This document shows positions 43,601 through 51,072 of a stretch of 64,000 nucleotides of DNA, one piece after another. The position numbers were made by a program, and so were the translations under genes. The notes under the pieces are model-generated. The model ran no database searches and was not told the origin of the DNA. It worked only from the letters and a program-made list of their open reading frames with translations. The first letter of the stretch is position 1, and every line of letters starts with the position of its first letter. This DNA comes from Anatilimnocola floriformis (GTDB lineage Bacteria > Planctomycetota > Planctomycetia > Pirellulales > Pirellulaceae), in assembly GCF_024256385.1 (NCBI RefSeq), contig NZ_JAMLFW010000003.1:1-64000 (forward strand). Direction: 5' to 3'.

Positions 43601-44631
43601 CGGAAGACCTTGTTCTGCTCCGCCGTCGAGAGGCGAGCGTACAGCGGCAGCACTTCGGCCGAGCCGCCGGCGAGCTGCCGACCTCTTAACTTATGCGAAA
43701 CCTCAAGAATGTCGCGCTCGGTTGGCAGGAAGACGAGCACATCGCCGGGTCCGCGCGACGCGAGTTCATCGATCCCGCGCAGCACGCCCTGCACCGGATC
43801 GAGTTCGAAGTCGTCGTCTTCGTGCGACAACGGCCGGTAGAGTAATTCGACGGGATAAGTTCGCCCGCTCACTTCGATGATCGGCGCGGGAATGACTTTG
43901 CCGTTTTCGCCAGCATGGCCGAAGTGTTCGGCGAAGCGCTGAGCATCGAGCGTGGCCGAGGTGATGATCAGTCGCAGATCGGATCGTTTTTGCAGCAGGC
44001 GATGGAGATAGCCGAGGAGGAAGTCGATGTTGAGCGAGCGCTCGTGGGCTTCGTCGATGATCAGCGTGTCGTACTGCTCGAGGTAGCGATCGCTTTGCGA
44101 TTCGGCGAGGAGCACGCCGTCGGTCATCACTTTCAGCAGCGTGTCGGGCGAGGTCTGATCGGCAAAGCGAATCTTGTAGCCGACGAGTTTTTGTCCGCCG
44201 GGACCTAATTCTTCCGCCACACGCGCGGCGATCGAGCGTGCCGCGATTCGCCGCGGCTGGGTATGACCGATGAGCCCGCGCACACCTCGGCCGATCTCTA
44301 AACAAATCTTCGGCAGCTGTGTACTTTTGCCAGAGCCTGTTTCGCCGCAGACGACGACGACTTGGTTTTCACGAATGGTTTTCGCGATGATTTCGCGCTG
44401 ACCGACGACCGGCAGGGCCTCGTCGTATTCGATTTTGGGAACGAGTGCTTTGCGCCGTTCGGCGTCGGCGACCGACTTCTCAAGTTCGGCTTGCAACTTC
44501 GCCAGATTGCGATCGAAGGGCTTGCCGCTTTGCTCGGCCTGGCGGATGGCGCGCAGTTGATTGCGCAGGCGATGAGCATCGCGCTGCATCGCTGCGGCGA
44601 GTTGCGCCTCGAGCTGAGCGTAGTAGGACAT
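40648..44631 (-). CDS. hrpA: ATP-dependent RNA helicase, HrpA family
   Basis: The 1327-residue protein matches full-length HrpA. Walker A VVCGETGSGKST is near residues 93-104, DEAH lies in TLIIDEAHERSLNIDF near 192-207, and ITSATLD is motif III. The C-terminal RecA half holds TNVAESSLTVPGI and QRKGRCGRIGPGVC. It is followed by the long HrpA-specific C-terminal region (DUF3418-like, starting around 700). It unwinds RNA using NTP and in other bacteria takes part in mRNA processing or in rescue of stalled ribosomes. CutA is encoded upstream on the same strand, separated by 150 bases containing a perfect inverted repeat. Confidence 0.93.
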   Translation of the reverse strand: MSYYAQLEAQLAAAMQRDAHRLRNQLRAIRQAEQSGKPFDRNLAKLQAELEKSVADAERRKALVPKIEYDEALPVVGQREIIAKTIRENQVVVVCGETGSGKSTQLPKICLEIGRGVRGLIGHTQPRRIAARSIAARVAEELGPGGQKLVGYKIRFADQTSPDTLLKVMTDGVLLAESQSDRYLEQYDTLIIDEAHERSLNIDFLLGYLHRLLQKRSDLRLIITSATLDAQRFAEHFGHAGENGKVIPAPIIEVSGRTYPVELLYRPLSHEDDDFELDPVQGVLRGIDELASRGPGDVLVFLPTERDILEVSHKLRGRQLAGGSAEVLPLYARLSTAEQNKVFRNHSGRRIVLATNVAESSLTVPGIRYVVDTGTARVSRYSARSKLQRLPIESISQASADQRKGRCGRIGPGVCIRLYSEEDFLRRERYTPPEIQRTNLASVVLQTLALDLGLIEDFPFIDPPRSESIRDGYKTLFELGAIDHQQQLTPVGRQLAKLPADPRIGRILLAADREGCLADVLIIAAALETQDPRERPADRAAAADEAHRKFQSGDSDFLTYIKLWDFYNKLKTELTRGQLRKACSQNFLSELRIREWHDVHRQLLDMVTQFGLKVGHRRWLTAAGEDLPKDQNAYDAIHRALLTGLLSNVALKGETAEYTGAGNNKLFLWPGSGVFQNRPKWIVAADLVETTKNYARTIARIDPGWIEPLAQHLVNYHYTNPAWEKRAGSTMANERVSLFGLTIIPRRRVRYGPIDPLASRELMIRSGLVEGEFETRAPFFRHNQELREELIHLAAKARRRDLLVEDQLVDDFYSGRIPPDAYDQPRLEKWLRANEKEKPRVLHMEAADLLGHELEPPPPEEYPEKLELDRLQLPLEYHYEPGAENDGLTVDVPREAIFQLSAERLNWLIPGMLVEKVEHLIKSLPKQQRRNLIPAPDVAKRVAKQLHFAKSSFMLEVARSLSKEAGEPIGPEQFDLSRLPTHLVINVRVRDEHGKVLAEGRDLEVLREKVGATKSVAAAQAAEKSPWHRDGVKAWEWDVLPESVDLTRGGLSFTRFPAVVDMQETVTLRLCETQPEAEQLTWGGIRRLVVIDKPRRYREQIEHLPKLAQIQVLAAPLCKERTLIQQLVDLLAQRSIDLARTSPRAIGPKGALPRTKDDFLKLQKLSADQLLPAVQEVTRFALPLFEAYHQARLALEQPRPEMWQPIVEDLRQQFAELLTPHFLANTPWEWLQHFPRYLKGIALRLQKVISTGLPRDRQAMAQVTPRIEAWHTRREVHRKHHVLDPQLEIFRWQLEEFRISLFAQELGTSQAVSGPRLDKQWEKVRLT

Positions 44632-44662
44632 GAGGAGAGACGTGTTGCTGAATTCGCGAGTT

Positions 44663-44733
44663 GTAGCTGAATTCGCCAGAATTCAGGGCCGGCAGTTGAA
44701 CGTCACCATCTGAATTCTGGCGAATTCAGCTAC
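44663..44733. repeat. 24-bp perfect inverted repeat
   Basis: The arm 44663-44686 begins GTAGCTGAATTCGCCAGAAT. The arm 44710-44733 is its exact reverse complement and ends CGAATTCAGCTAC. The 23-base spacer is not conserved with it. Part of the arm word (GCTGAATTCGC) occurs again at 44648-44658. It lies between cutA and hrpA, 31 bases before the helicase start. Confidence 0.8.
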
Positions 44734-44781
44734 TTTCGCAGACACTCGCATTCGCCAGCAGGTTCACGCGGCAAAAAACCG

Positions 44782-45135
44782 CTACTTCTCTTCCTTGGCC
44801 GCCACCTTCTTCGGCGGCGCCAGTTGCTCGATCAGCCAGGCCGCGTAATCGGCGGTGATCGCGACGACCGGCGTGGCGAGAATTTCCGGCTGATCGTACG
44901 GATGAAATTCGAGGATTGTTTTTTCGACCTGCGAAAACTTATCGCGCAGGGTCTTGATGGTGCAGGTGTATTCGCGGGCGGTTTCGATCCGGCCGTTCCA
45001 CCAATAGCTGCTCTCGATCGGCCCGTTGATCTGCACGCACGCGCCGTGGCGACGATTGAGAATGTTCGTCGCGATCTTGTCGGCCGATTCCTTGTCGCCG
45101 GTGGTCGTGACGACCTGAATGAACTCTTTGGGCAT
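44782..45135 (-). CDS. cutA: CutA1-like divalent-cation tolerance protein
   Basis: The 117-residue protein has the CutA1 signature: VVTTTGDKESADKIATNILNRRHGACVQI near the N-terminus, ESSYWWNGRIETAREYTCTIKT with conserved Trp and Glu, and EFHPYDQPEILATPV. CutA1 forms very stable trimers resembling PII proteins. It was linked to copper tolerance in Escherichia coli, but its function is uncertain. GGAG eight bases before the ATG at 45135 supports this start over the TTG two codons upstream. It is 33 kb from the metal efflux operon and not part of it. Confidence 0.92.
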   Translation of the reverse strand: MPKEFIQVVTTTGDKESADKIATNILNRRHGACVQINGPIESSYWWNGRIETAREYTCTIKTLRDKFSQVEKTILEFHPYDQPEILATPVVAITADYAAWLIEQLAPPKKVAAKEEK

Positions 45136-45317
45136 TGGCAAACTCCGTTATGAGAAAAAAGCACGCCGTTTGCCCGTTAGAACGACGCTGTTCGCGATCG
45201 ATTTTAACGAAACGGCCCGGTTTGCATAACCGGGCGATTAAGGTGACGGTCAACTCACGGGTTCGGATCCTCTGTTTGCCAAGGCGGCAATTCCCAATGT
45301 CACGAATAAGCATGCCT

Positions 45318-45479
45318 TCAGAAAACTCTCCGCATCCATAGGTCCGCTGCCGTTAGCACGGCAGCGATCAGGCACACTGCGACTACTATCCCCGCGAGCA
45401 GACCGAAGATACCAGGCATTGTTATCGCTGGCCCAACGAGGAACATCACGAACAGGAGGGTGCGGAGCAAGTAACGCAT
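45318..45479 (-). CDS. Small membrane protein, 53 aa
   Basis: A short frame encodes MRYLLRTLLFVMFLVGPAIT followed by MPGIFGLLAGIVVAVCLIAAVLTA and a short basic end LWMRRVF. It forms two hydrophobic segments joined by a Pro-Gly turn. Such composition is unlikely by chance, but no Shine-Dalgarno is well placed and no homologue is recalled. It lies between cutA and the DUF1080 gene on the same strand. Confidence 0.4.
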   Translation of the reverse strand: MRYLLRTLLFVMFLVGPAITMPGIFGLLAGIVVAVCLIAAVLTAADLWMRRVF

Positions 45480-45586
45480 GCCTTTGTCTGCTTCTTTGAT
45501 AATCCCGCTTTAACGCACCGCCGCTTCGCGAGTACGCTTACGGCGGTTCATCTCGGCGGAGCGAAATGAGTACCGAGAATACAGAA

Positions 45587-46399
45587 CTACTCCACAGCCA
45601 GTTTCTTTAGTTCGACTTTGCGGAACTCAACCGGATGACTTTCCGATTGCAGGCTGATCGTACCGCCGCTCAGCATTTTGTTGCCGGCTTTGGCAATCAA
45701 GTCCTTGGCGTGCGCGTCGCGCTCGTCGAGTTGCGGTTCGTTGTAGGTGAGCACCGAAGCGCCGTCGATCTTGTGCTGAATGACCTGGTTGCCGCGCACG
45801 GTGATTTCGACCGTCACCCAATCTTCGCCGTGGTAGGTCTTCGACGTTGAGTTGGTGCAGTGCCGCGTGATGAGTTCACCCTTCATCACCACGTTCGTAC
45901 CGGGCGTGCATAGGTTGGCCGTGGTCCGCGGGTCCTTGCCGTTGCCGCCGAGGAGTTGCACCTCGATCGACGCCGGAAAGTCCTGATCCTTGGTCATCGT
46001 CTCCGGCTTTTCGCCGTGAATCATCGCACCGCTGTTGCGAATGGCCCAGCCCGGCCCGCCTTCGCACTGCTTGCCGACGAAGCGATATTCGACGCGGAGG
46101 ACGTAGTACGAAAACGATTCCTTATAGAACAAATGGCCAAAGGTCTCGTTGAACTTGTCGTACTTGTCATAGCCGACCTTCAACAGGCCATCTTCGACGC
46201 GGAACGTGTCGTTCCAATTCTCGCCCAGTTCGTGATAACGAATTTTGGGAGTCCAACCGTCGAGGTTCTTGCCGTTGAAGAGTTGAATCCATTCGCCGTC
46301 ATCTTTCTTGGCTTCGTCTTTTTTGGCTTCTTGAGCGAAGGCCAAACTTGCGGTGGCGAGTGCGAGGAACGACAACGTCAGAAGAGAGGAGCGAAACAT
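45587..46399 (-). CDS. DUF1080 (3-keto-disaccharide hydrolase-like) protein
   Basis: The 270-residue protein starts at ATG 46399 with a signal peptide (LLTLSFLALATASLAFAQ). DUF1080 features follow: WIQLFNGKNLDGWTPK, FRVEDGLLKVGYDKY and GGPGWAIRNSGAMIHGE. Then come IEVQLLGG and HPVEFRKVELKKL at the end. This jelly-roll family, abundant in planctomycetes, includes hydrolases of 3-keto-glycosides and lectin-like sugar binders, acting outside the cytoplasm. It is preceded by a small membrane-protein gene eight bases upstream, which suggests co-transcription. Confidence 0.9.
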   Translation of the reverse strand: MFRSSLLTLSFLALATASLAFAQEAKKDEAKKDDGEWIQLFNGKNLDGWTPKIRYHELGENWNDTFRVEDGLLKVGYDKYDKFNETFGHLFYKESFSYYVLRVEYRFVGKQCEGGPGWAIRNSGAMIHGEKPETMTKDQDFPASIEVQLLGGNGKDPRTTANLCTPGTNVVMKGELITRHCTNSTSKTYHGEDWVTVEITVRGNQVIQHKIDGASVLTYNEPQLDERDAHAKDLIAKAGNKMLSGGTISLQSESHPVEFRKVELKKLAVE

Positions 46400-46407
46400 G
46401 GTATTCC

Positions 46408-46728
46408 TTAAGGATGTGGATAAATTGGCTTGCCAACGTACTGAGGTTGCGGAACGTGTTCTGGCCTGACAAACGCCTGCTGCGAGATTTCGGTCTTTTC
46501 GTGATCCGAACTGGTGAAAACCACATCGCCGTTGGCTGAGGTTGTTGCCGTCCAAGGCGTCTTTTGTTTTAGAAAATGAGCGACCGAGGCAAATTGCCAG
46601 GCGCGTAAGTCTTCATTGGAACTAATCCGCGCTCGCCAATTCCGATCGACGGCCCAGCCGAGCAAAACCGCGAGCAGCGTCATTCCCCACAGAATATCAC
46701 GAATCGTGAAGCGAAGTTTCGTGAACAT
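46408..46728 (-). CDS. Small membrane-anchored protein, 106 aa
   Basis: The N-terminus FTIRDILWGMTLLAVLLGWAVDR (residues 7-29) is a membrane helix of a type that begins many small planctomycete proteins. The remaining 75 residues are polar and probably extracytoplasmic, with no recognised domain. The gene ends eight bases before the DUF1080 start and begins 18 bases after the aminotransferase-like gene ends. The function is unknown. Confidence 0.7.
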   Translation of the reverse strand: MFTKLRFTIRDILWGMTLLAVLLGWAVDRNWRARISSNEDLRAWQFASVAHFLKQKTPWTATTSANGDVVFTSSDHEKTEISQQAFVRPEHVPQPQYVGKPIYPHP

Positions 46729-46746
46729 CGACTCGACTCCGGGAAA

Positions 46747-47997
46747 CTAAACCTCTTCCAGCGATCTGAGCACTCGGTCGACTTCCGCCGTCGTGTTGTA
46801 GTGCACCAACCCGAGGCGGAGCATGCCGTTGGGTTCGTGGCCGAGGGCTTCGCTCAACTGCAATGCATAATAGTTGCCGTGCCAGGCAAAAATACCCTGC
46901 TCGCCCAAACGCTCGGCGAGTTGGGCCGAGGTGTAGCGATCGTGCGTCAGCGAAACGGTCGCGACGCGTTCGCTCAGCCGGGCTCGATCGGTGATGCCCC
47001 AGACTTTGATCTCGTCGATTTGGCTCAGACCGTGCAAGAGTCGGTCAATCAGAATTTTTTCATACTCGTCGATCGCAGCATACGCCTCGCGCAGCGCCGA
47101 TCGGCGGTCGAGCGAATCGTTGCCGGCCACCATGCGGCCGATATCGGCGAGGTAATCAATACAGGCCAGCACGCCCGCGATGCTCTCGTGACTCTGCGTG
47201 CCGGTCATCCATTTGCCGGGGAGTGAATCGGTGGCCGGGCGCACCTTGTACGCCGTCAGCTTTTCCATCAACTCGCGTTTGCCCCACAACATGCCCGTGT
47301 GCGGCCCAAAAAACTTGTAGGCCGAGCAAGCTAGGAAATCGCAGCCGAGCGCTTGCACGTCGATCAAACGATGCGGCGCGTAGTGAACCGCATCGAGAAA
47401 CACCAGCGCGCCGACTTGATGTGCCCAGCCAGCGATATCGCGCACCGGATTCACGCCGCCGGTGGCATTGCTCGCGCAACCAACCGCAACGAGTTTGGTT
47501 TTGCTGGTGATGGCAGCCCGAAATTGTTCGAGGTCCAGCGTGCAATCGCTGCGGTTGAACTCGATGAACTTGAGCGTCGCGCCAGCATCTTTCGCCGCGA
47601 GAACCCACGGGGTGACGTTGGCATCGTGGTCGACACGCGTCACGATCACTTCGTCGCCCGGTTGCCAGGTCTTGGCGAGGGCGCGCGAAAAAGCGAACGT
47701 CAGCGACGTCATGTTCTGGCCAAAGGCGACCGTATCGGGATCGTCGGTGCCGAGAAAATCGGCAGCAGCGCGATGGGCTTCGTCGAGCAGCCGATCGCTC
47801 TCGCGACCCGTGGGAAAGAGCCCGCCGTGATTGGCGTTGGTGTGGGCCAGATAATTGCCGATCGCATCGATGACGCGCTGCGGCACCTGCGTTCCGGCCG
47901 GCCCATCCAGATAAACGGCAGGCTGATCGGCGATGCGCCGCGACAGCGCCGGAAACTGCCGTCGACAATGCTCGAGAACATCTGCAGTAAATTTCAT
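46747..47997 (-). CDS. Cysteine desulfurase-like aminotransferase (class V)
   Basis: The 416-residue PLP enzyme has the class V fold: YLDGPAGTQVP near 29-39, HGGLFPTGRES, the cofactor-site VDHDANVTPW, FLDAVHYAPH, and the Schiff-base lysine in CSAYKFFGPH near residue 232. It fits a SufS-related family with unclear substrate; the typical desulfurase cysteine loop is not evident, so it may act on other amino acids. The last residues RVLRSLEEV are followed after 18 bases by a small membrane-protein gene on the same strand. The gene for the dehydrogenase family member lies upstream by 59 bases, so a transcription unit is possible. Confidence 0.87.
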   Translation of the reverse strand: MKFTADVLEHCRRQFPALSRRIADQPAVYLDGPAGTQVPQRVIDAIGNYLAHTNANHGGLFPTGRESDRLLDEAHRAAADFLGTDDPDTVAFGQNMTSLTFAFSRALAKTWQPGDEVIVTRVDHDANVTPWVLAAKDAGATLKFIEFNRSDCTLDLEQFRAAITSKTKLVAVGCASNATGGVNPVRDIAGWAHQVGALVFLDAVHYAPHRLIDVQALGCDFLACSAYKFFGPHTGMLWGKRELMEKLTAYKVRPATDSLPGKWMTGTQSHESIAGVLACIDYLADIGRMVAGNDSLDRRSALREAYAAIDEYEKILIDRLLHGLSQIDEIKVWGITDRARLSERVATVSLTHDRYTSAQLAERLGEQGIFAWHGNYYALQLSEALGHEPNGMLRLGLVHYNTTAEVDRVLRSLEEV

Positions 47998-48056
47998 CGC
48001 CGCCGCTCCTACCCGTTTTTAGTGAACGGGCATTTTAGCGGATTGCAGGCCGTCTG

Positions 48057-48974
48057 TTACCGCCGACGCCAATCGACGCCGCTGAGCGAGCCGAGGGCGA
48101 GCATGAGTGCATGCGTGCCGTCGCGGCCATGCCCTTGGGCCTTCAGGGCGATGTAGAGTTGCCGCGAGAGCGCCAGGCCGGGCAGGCTGAGGCCCATGCG
48201 GTTGGCTTCGTCGAGGATGATGCCCATGTCCTTGATGAAATGCTCGACGAAGAAGCCGGGGTCGAAATTGTTGGCGATGATCCGCGGGCCGAGGTTCGAC
48301 AACGACCAGCTGCCGGCAGCGCCCGGCGCGACCGATTGCAGCACCGTGTTCAGATCGAGACCGGCTTTGTAGGCATAGAGCAAGGCTTCGCACACGCCCA
48401 CCATGTTGGCCGCGATCAGCGTTTGGTTGACGCACTTCGTGTGCTGACCCGCGCCGGCCTGGCCTTGGTGGATGATGGTTTTGCCCATCGTTTCCCAGCA
48501 AGGATGGAGGGCTTCGACCACGTCGCGATCGCCGCCGATCATGATCGACAGGCGAGCTTCCTTGGCACCGATGTCGCCGCCAGAAACAGGAGCATCGACC
48601 GCATGCACGCCGCGCGATTTCGCAGCGTCGTAGATCTCGACTGCCAGCGACGGCTCGCTGGTGGTCATGTCGACGAGAATGCTGCCGGGCTTCGAACCAG
48701 CGAGGGCCCCTTCAGCACCGAGGAACACTTCGCGCACATCCTTGGGAAAGCCGACGATGGCAAACACCACATCGCTACGGCTGGCCACTTCGCGCGGCGA
48801 ACTAGCCCAGGCCGCGCCGCGGTCGAGCAAGGCTTGGGCTTTGCTGCGCGAGCGAGTCGTGACGGTCATTTGAAAACCGCGGGCAATGAGGTGTGAGCAC
48901 ATGCTCGAACCCATCACGCCCGTGCCGATCCAGCCGAGGCGAGTTTGTCCGGGAACGATGCGTTGAATAGCCAT
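48057..48974 (-). CDS. 3-hydroxyisobutyrate dehydrogenase-like oxidoreductase
   Basis: The 305-residue enzyme has an N-terminal Rossmann motif [18 protein letters not shown], then the substrate-site [20 protein letters not shown], and the catalytic-lysine region [18 protein letters not shown] near residues 175-192. It would use NAD(P) to oxidise a beta-hydroxyacid such as 3-hydroxyisobutyrate or tartronate semialdehyde. Substrate residues do not settle which. The gene is on the minus strand, 83 bases downstream of the FloA-partner gene's end, with a hairpin repeat between. Confidence 0.9.
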   Translation of the reverse strand: MAIQRIVPGQTRLGWIGTGVMGSSMCSHLIARGFQMTVTTRSRSKAQALLDRGAAWASSPREVASRSDVVFAIVGFPKDVREVFLGAEGALAGSKPGSILVDMTTSEPSLAVEIYDAAKSRGVHAVDAPVSGGDIGAKEARLSIMIGGDRDVVEALHPCWETMGKTIIHQGQAGAGQHTKCVNQTLIAANMVGVCEALLYAYKAGLDLNTVLQSVAPGAAGSWSLSNLGPRIIANNFDPGFFVEHFIKDMGIILDEANRMGLSLPGLALSRQLYIALKAQGHGRDGTHALMLALGSLSGVDWRRR

Positions 48975-48992
48975 GATGTTTATCTCTGAAAT

Positions 48993-49095
48993 AGGGGCTG
49001 GGGGCTAGGAACTGGGGGCTGGGGAAAAAGGCTGAACACTGGAACGAGGTTTAGGAAAACTGCATTTCCCTAGCCCCCAGTCCCTAGTTCCCTGC
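48993..49095. repeat. GGGGGCTAGG-type inverted repeat
   Basis: The left arm 48993-49025 repeats GGGGCTGGGGGCTAGGAACT. The right arm 49066-49095 holds CCCTAGCCCCCAGTCCCTAG, nearly the reverse complement. About 40 bases lie between. The element fills the gap between two minus-strand genes and touches the stop codon of the gene at 49098-49628. Confidence 0.65.
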
Positions 49096-49097
49096 CC

Positions 49098-49628
49098 TCA
49101 CTCCCACCGGCTTTCGGGCCGGTTCAGAACTTCGCTGAGGATGATTGCGTTTCGAATGGATTGGGCGTTCGACAGCAGCCGCGTGAGGTTCATCGAGGCT
49201 AGCAGGGCGTCGGACGTTTGCATCGGCTGCTTCACGGGGGCAGCGGTCGTTGTGTCTTTGAGTTGGCCCAGTTGATGATCGAACGTTTTGTGCAGGCGGG
49301 CTTCGAGCCGGTCGTCGGCCTGGTCGACTTCGGCGCCGAGGCTGGAAGCGTGGCGAGCGATCTCGGTCGTGCCGCGGAGGTGCTGCGAAACGGAAGAGTT
49401 AAAGCTGCTGCTCGTATCGGCGACTTCGGCGTCGATGATTTCGACCAGCGGCTCGGCTTGTACCGGCGCTCGCTGCGCGAGCGGTTGGCGTTGCACCAGC
49501 GGCTGACGCTGTGGCTGCTGCGGAGGCGGCGCGGGCTTGGCCGGTTGCTGTTGCTCGCGGCGTTTGGCTTCGGCCTGGGCGCGGCGGGCGGCAGCGCGGC
49601 GGAGAAACTCTTCGACTTCATCACGCAT
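49098..49628 (-). CDS. FloA-associated coiled-coil protein, 176 aa
   Basis: The protein starts with a charged helix (RDEVEEFLRRAAARRAQAEAKRREQ), a Pro/Gln-rich linker (about 28-57), a segment LVEIIDAEVAD and a helical C-terminal half ending MNLTRLLSNAQSIRNAIILSEVLNRP. This matches planctomycete proteins encoded directly downstream of floA, 15 bases here. It may help to organise flotillin-rich membrane domains, but this is inference from position. It is cytosolic, without a membrane segment. Confidence 0.75.
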   Translation of the reverse strand: MRDEVEEFLRRAAARRAQAEAKRREQQQPAKPAPPPQQPQRQPLVQRQPLAQRAPVQAEPLVEIIDAEVADTSSSFNSSVSQHLRGTTEIARHASSLGAEVDQADDRLEARLHKTFDHQLGQLKDTTTAAPVKQPMQTSDALLASMNLTRLLSNAQSIRNAIILSEVLNRPESRWE

Positions 49629-49643
49629 GGCTGAGCTCCCGCG

Positions 49644-50690
49644 CTAGTTCGTTTTGGTCGGCGTGCTGGCGCTGGCCCCGGCGATGCCGCGACGCATGTC
49701 GGTGTCGGCCACCAGATTTCGCATCTTGTAGTAATCCATGATGCCGAGCTTACCGCTGTTGAACGCAGCCGCCATGGCCTTCGGCACTTCGGCTTCGGCG
49801 GCGACGAGGAGCGCCCGCGATTCTTCGATGCGAGCGATCTGTTCTTGTTCGGCAGCCACTGCCATGGCGCGGCGACCTTCGGCGCGGGCGCGAGCCACGC
49901 GAGTATCGGCTTCGGCCTGATCGGCTCGCACGCGAGCACCGATGTTTTCGCCGACGTCGATGTCGGCGATATCCACCGAGACAATTTCAAACGCCGTTTG
50001 CGAGTCGAGCCGGCGAGCGAGCACGGCTTTCGAAATGCGGTCGGGATTTTCGAGCACTTCCATGTGATCTTCGGCCGAACCGATGGCCGACACGATCCCT
50101 TCGCCGACACGGGCGATGATTGTTTCTTCGGTAGCGCCGCCGATGAGCTGTTGCAGATTGGCCCGCACCGTCACGCGAGCTCGCACGCGGAGCTGAATGC
50201 CGTTGGCCGCGACAGCTTCGAGAAAGTCCTTGCCGGAATTCTTGGCCGGGCAATCGATGACCTTGGGATAAACGCTGGTCTGCACGGCTTCGAGCACGTT
50301 ACGACCAGCGAGGTCGATGGCCGTCGCTTCGCGATAGCTGAGGCGAATGATCTTGGCTTTGTTGGCGGCGATCAGGGCCCGAATCACCAGCGGCACGTTG
50401 CCGCCGGAAAGGTAGTGGGCTTCGAGGGCTTTGCCGGTGATTTCATCGGGCAGGCCGGCCTGCACGCACATGATTTTCGATTTGACGATGACGTCCTTAT
50501 TCACCTTGCGGAACGTCATGCCGATCAGATCGAACAGCGAAATGCCGGCGCGGGTGAGGAACGATTGAATCCACAGCCGAAAGAAGTTCGCAAAGATCGC
50601 CGCCACGATCAGCATAAAGATGACGACGAAAACCAGCAGCACCAACGTGATGATGGCTGGGAGCGAAATATCGTCAGCAAGCAAGAACAT
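49644..50690 (-). CDS. floA: Flotillin-like protein FloA
   Basis: The 348-residue protein opens with a membrane anchor ([25 protein letters not shown], about 14-38). It continues with the conserved FloA body: [48 protein letters not shown] and a long Ala/Glu-rich coiled coil ([18 protein letters not shown]). FloA oligomerises in ordered membrane microdomains and scaffolds other proteins. It lacks the NfeD partner seen in some bacteria; instead an acidic, Gln/Pro-rich protein is encoded just downstream. Confidence 0.93.
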   Translation of the reverse strand: MFLLADDISLPAIITLVLLVFVVIFMLIVAAIFANFFRLWIQSFLTRAGISLFDLIGMTFRKVNKDVIVKSKIMCVQAGLPDEITGKALEAHYLSGGNVPLVIRALIAANKAKIIRLSYREATAIDLAGRNVLEAVQTSVYPKVIDCPAKNSGKDFLEAVAANGIQLRVRARVTVRANLQQLIGGATEETIIARVGEGIVSAIGSAEDHMEVLENPDRISKAVLARRLDSQTAFEIVSVDIADIDVGENIGARVRADQAEADTRVARARAEGRRAMAVAAEQEQIARIEESRALLVAAEAEVPKAMAAAFNSGKLGIMDYYKMRNLVADTDMRRGIAGASASTPTKTN

Positions 50691-50799
50691 AATGAGGCCT
50701 CAGGAAGCGGCGCGTTTTCAGATAGCGTGTCTTGCCGGATATGATAACCGGAACGATTCACGCATACACTCATGGGCAACGCGTTTCGATGACACGCGA

Positions 50800-51026
50800 C
50801 CGCCGGCCTAGTGCCGGCGGGGCGATCACTGGCCAGCTACGTTGAACGAGAATGTCGAACTCACCGCGACCACGGGGCTCGTCCCCGTGGAGCGTTCACT
50901 GAGCTGCGATCTAGCCAAAGTAGTGAGGGCCCCACCGGCGCGAGGCCGGTGGTCGCCGGGAGATTCAAGAGTCGTCCGTGTGTAGCCGATCAGTGAATGC
51001 TCCACTGGGGCAAGCCCAGTGGTCGC
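50800..51026. repeat. Array of four covarying hairpin units
   Basis: Four 8-bp stems with 5-base loops start at 50800, 50870, 50932 and 51002. They are CCGCCGGC/GCCGGCGG, CCACGGGG/CCCCGTGG, CCACCGGC/GCCGGTGG and CCACTGGG/CCCAGTGG. Flanks are also shared: GCGAC before and GTTCACTGA after unit 2, and these are mirrored in unit 4, which lies in the opposite orientation. Stem differences are compensated on both sides. The array fills the gap between floA and apgM. Confidence 0.8.
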
Positions 51027-51072
51027 AGGAGATGCGGTGGCCAAAAGTTGCAAGTCATTCCGGCCTACCTTG

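Noticed and set aside
45250-45290. tRNA-like T-arm sequence (GGGTTCGGATCC) near a GCCCGGTT hairpin
   Set aside because: The T stem has a C/C mismatch, and no D-arm or paired acceptor stem is found at the right distances. It is not a tRNA.
50800-51026. Possible CRISPR array from the regularly spaced repeats
   Set aside because: Units are hairpins of differing sequence in both orientations and only four copies, with no cas genes.
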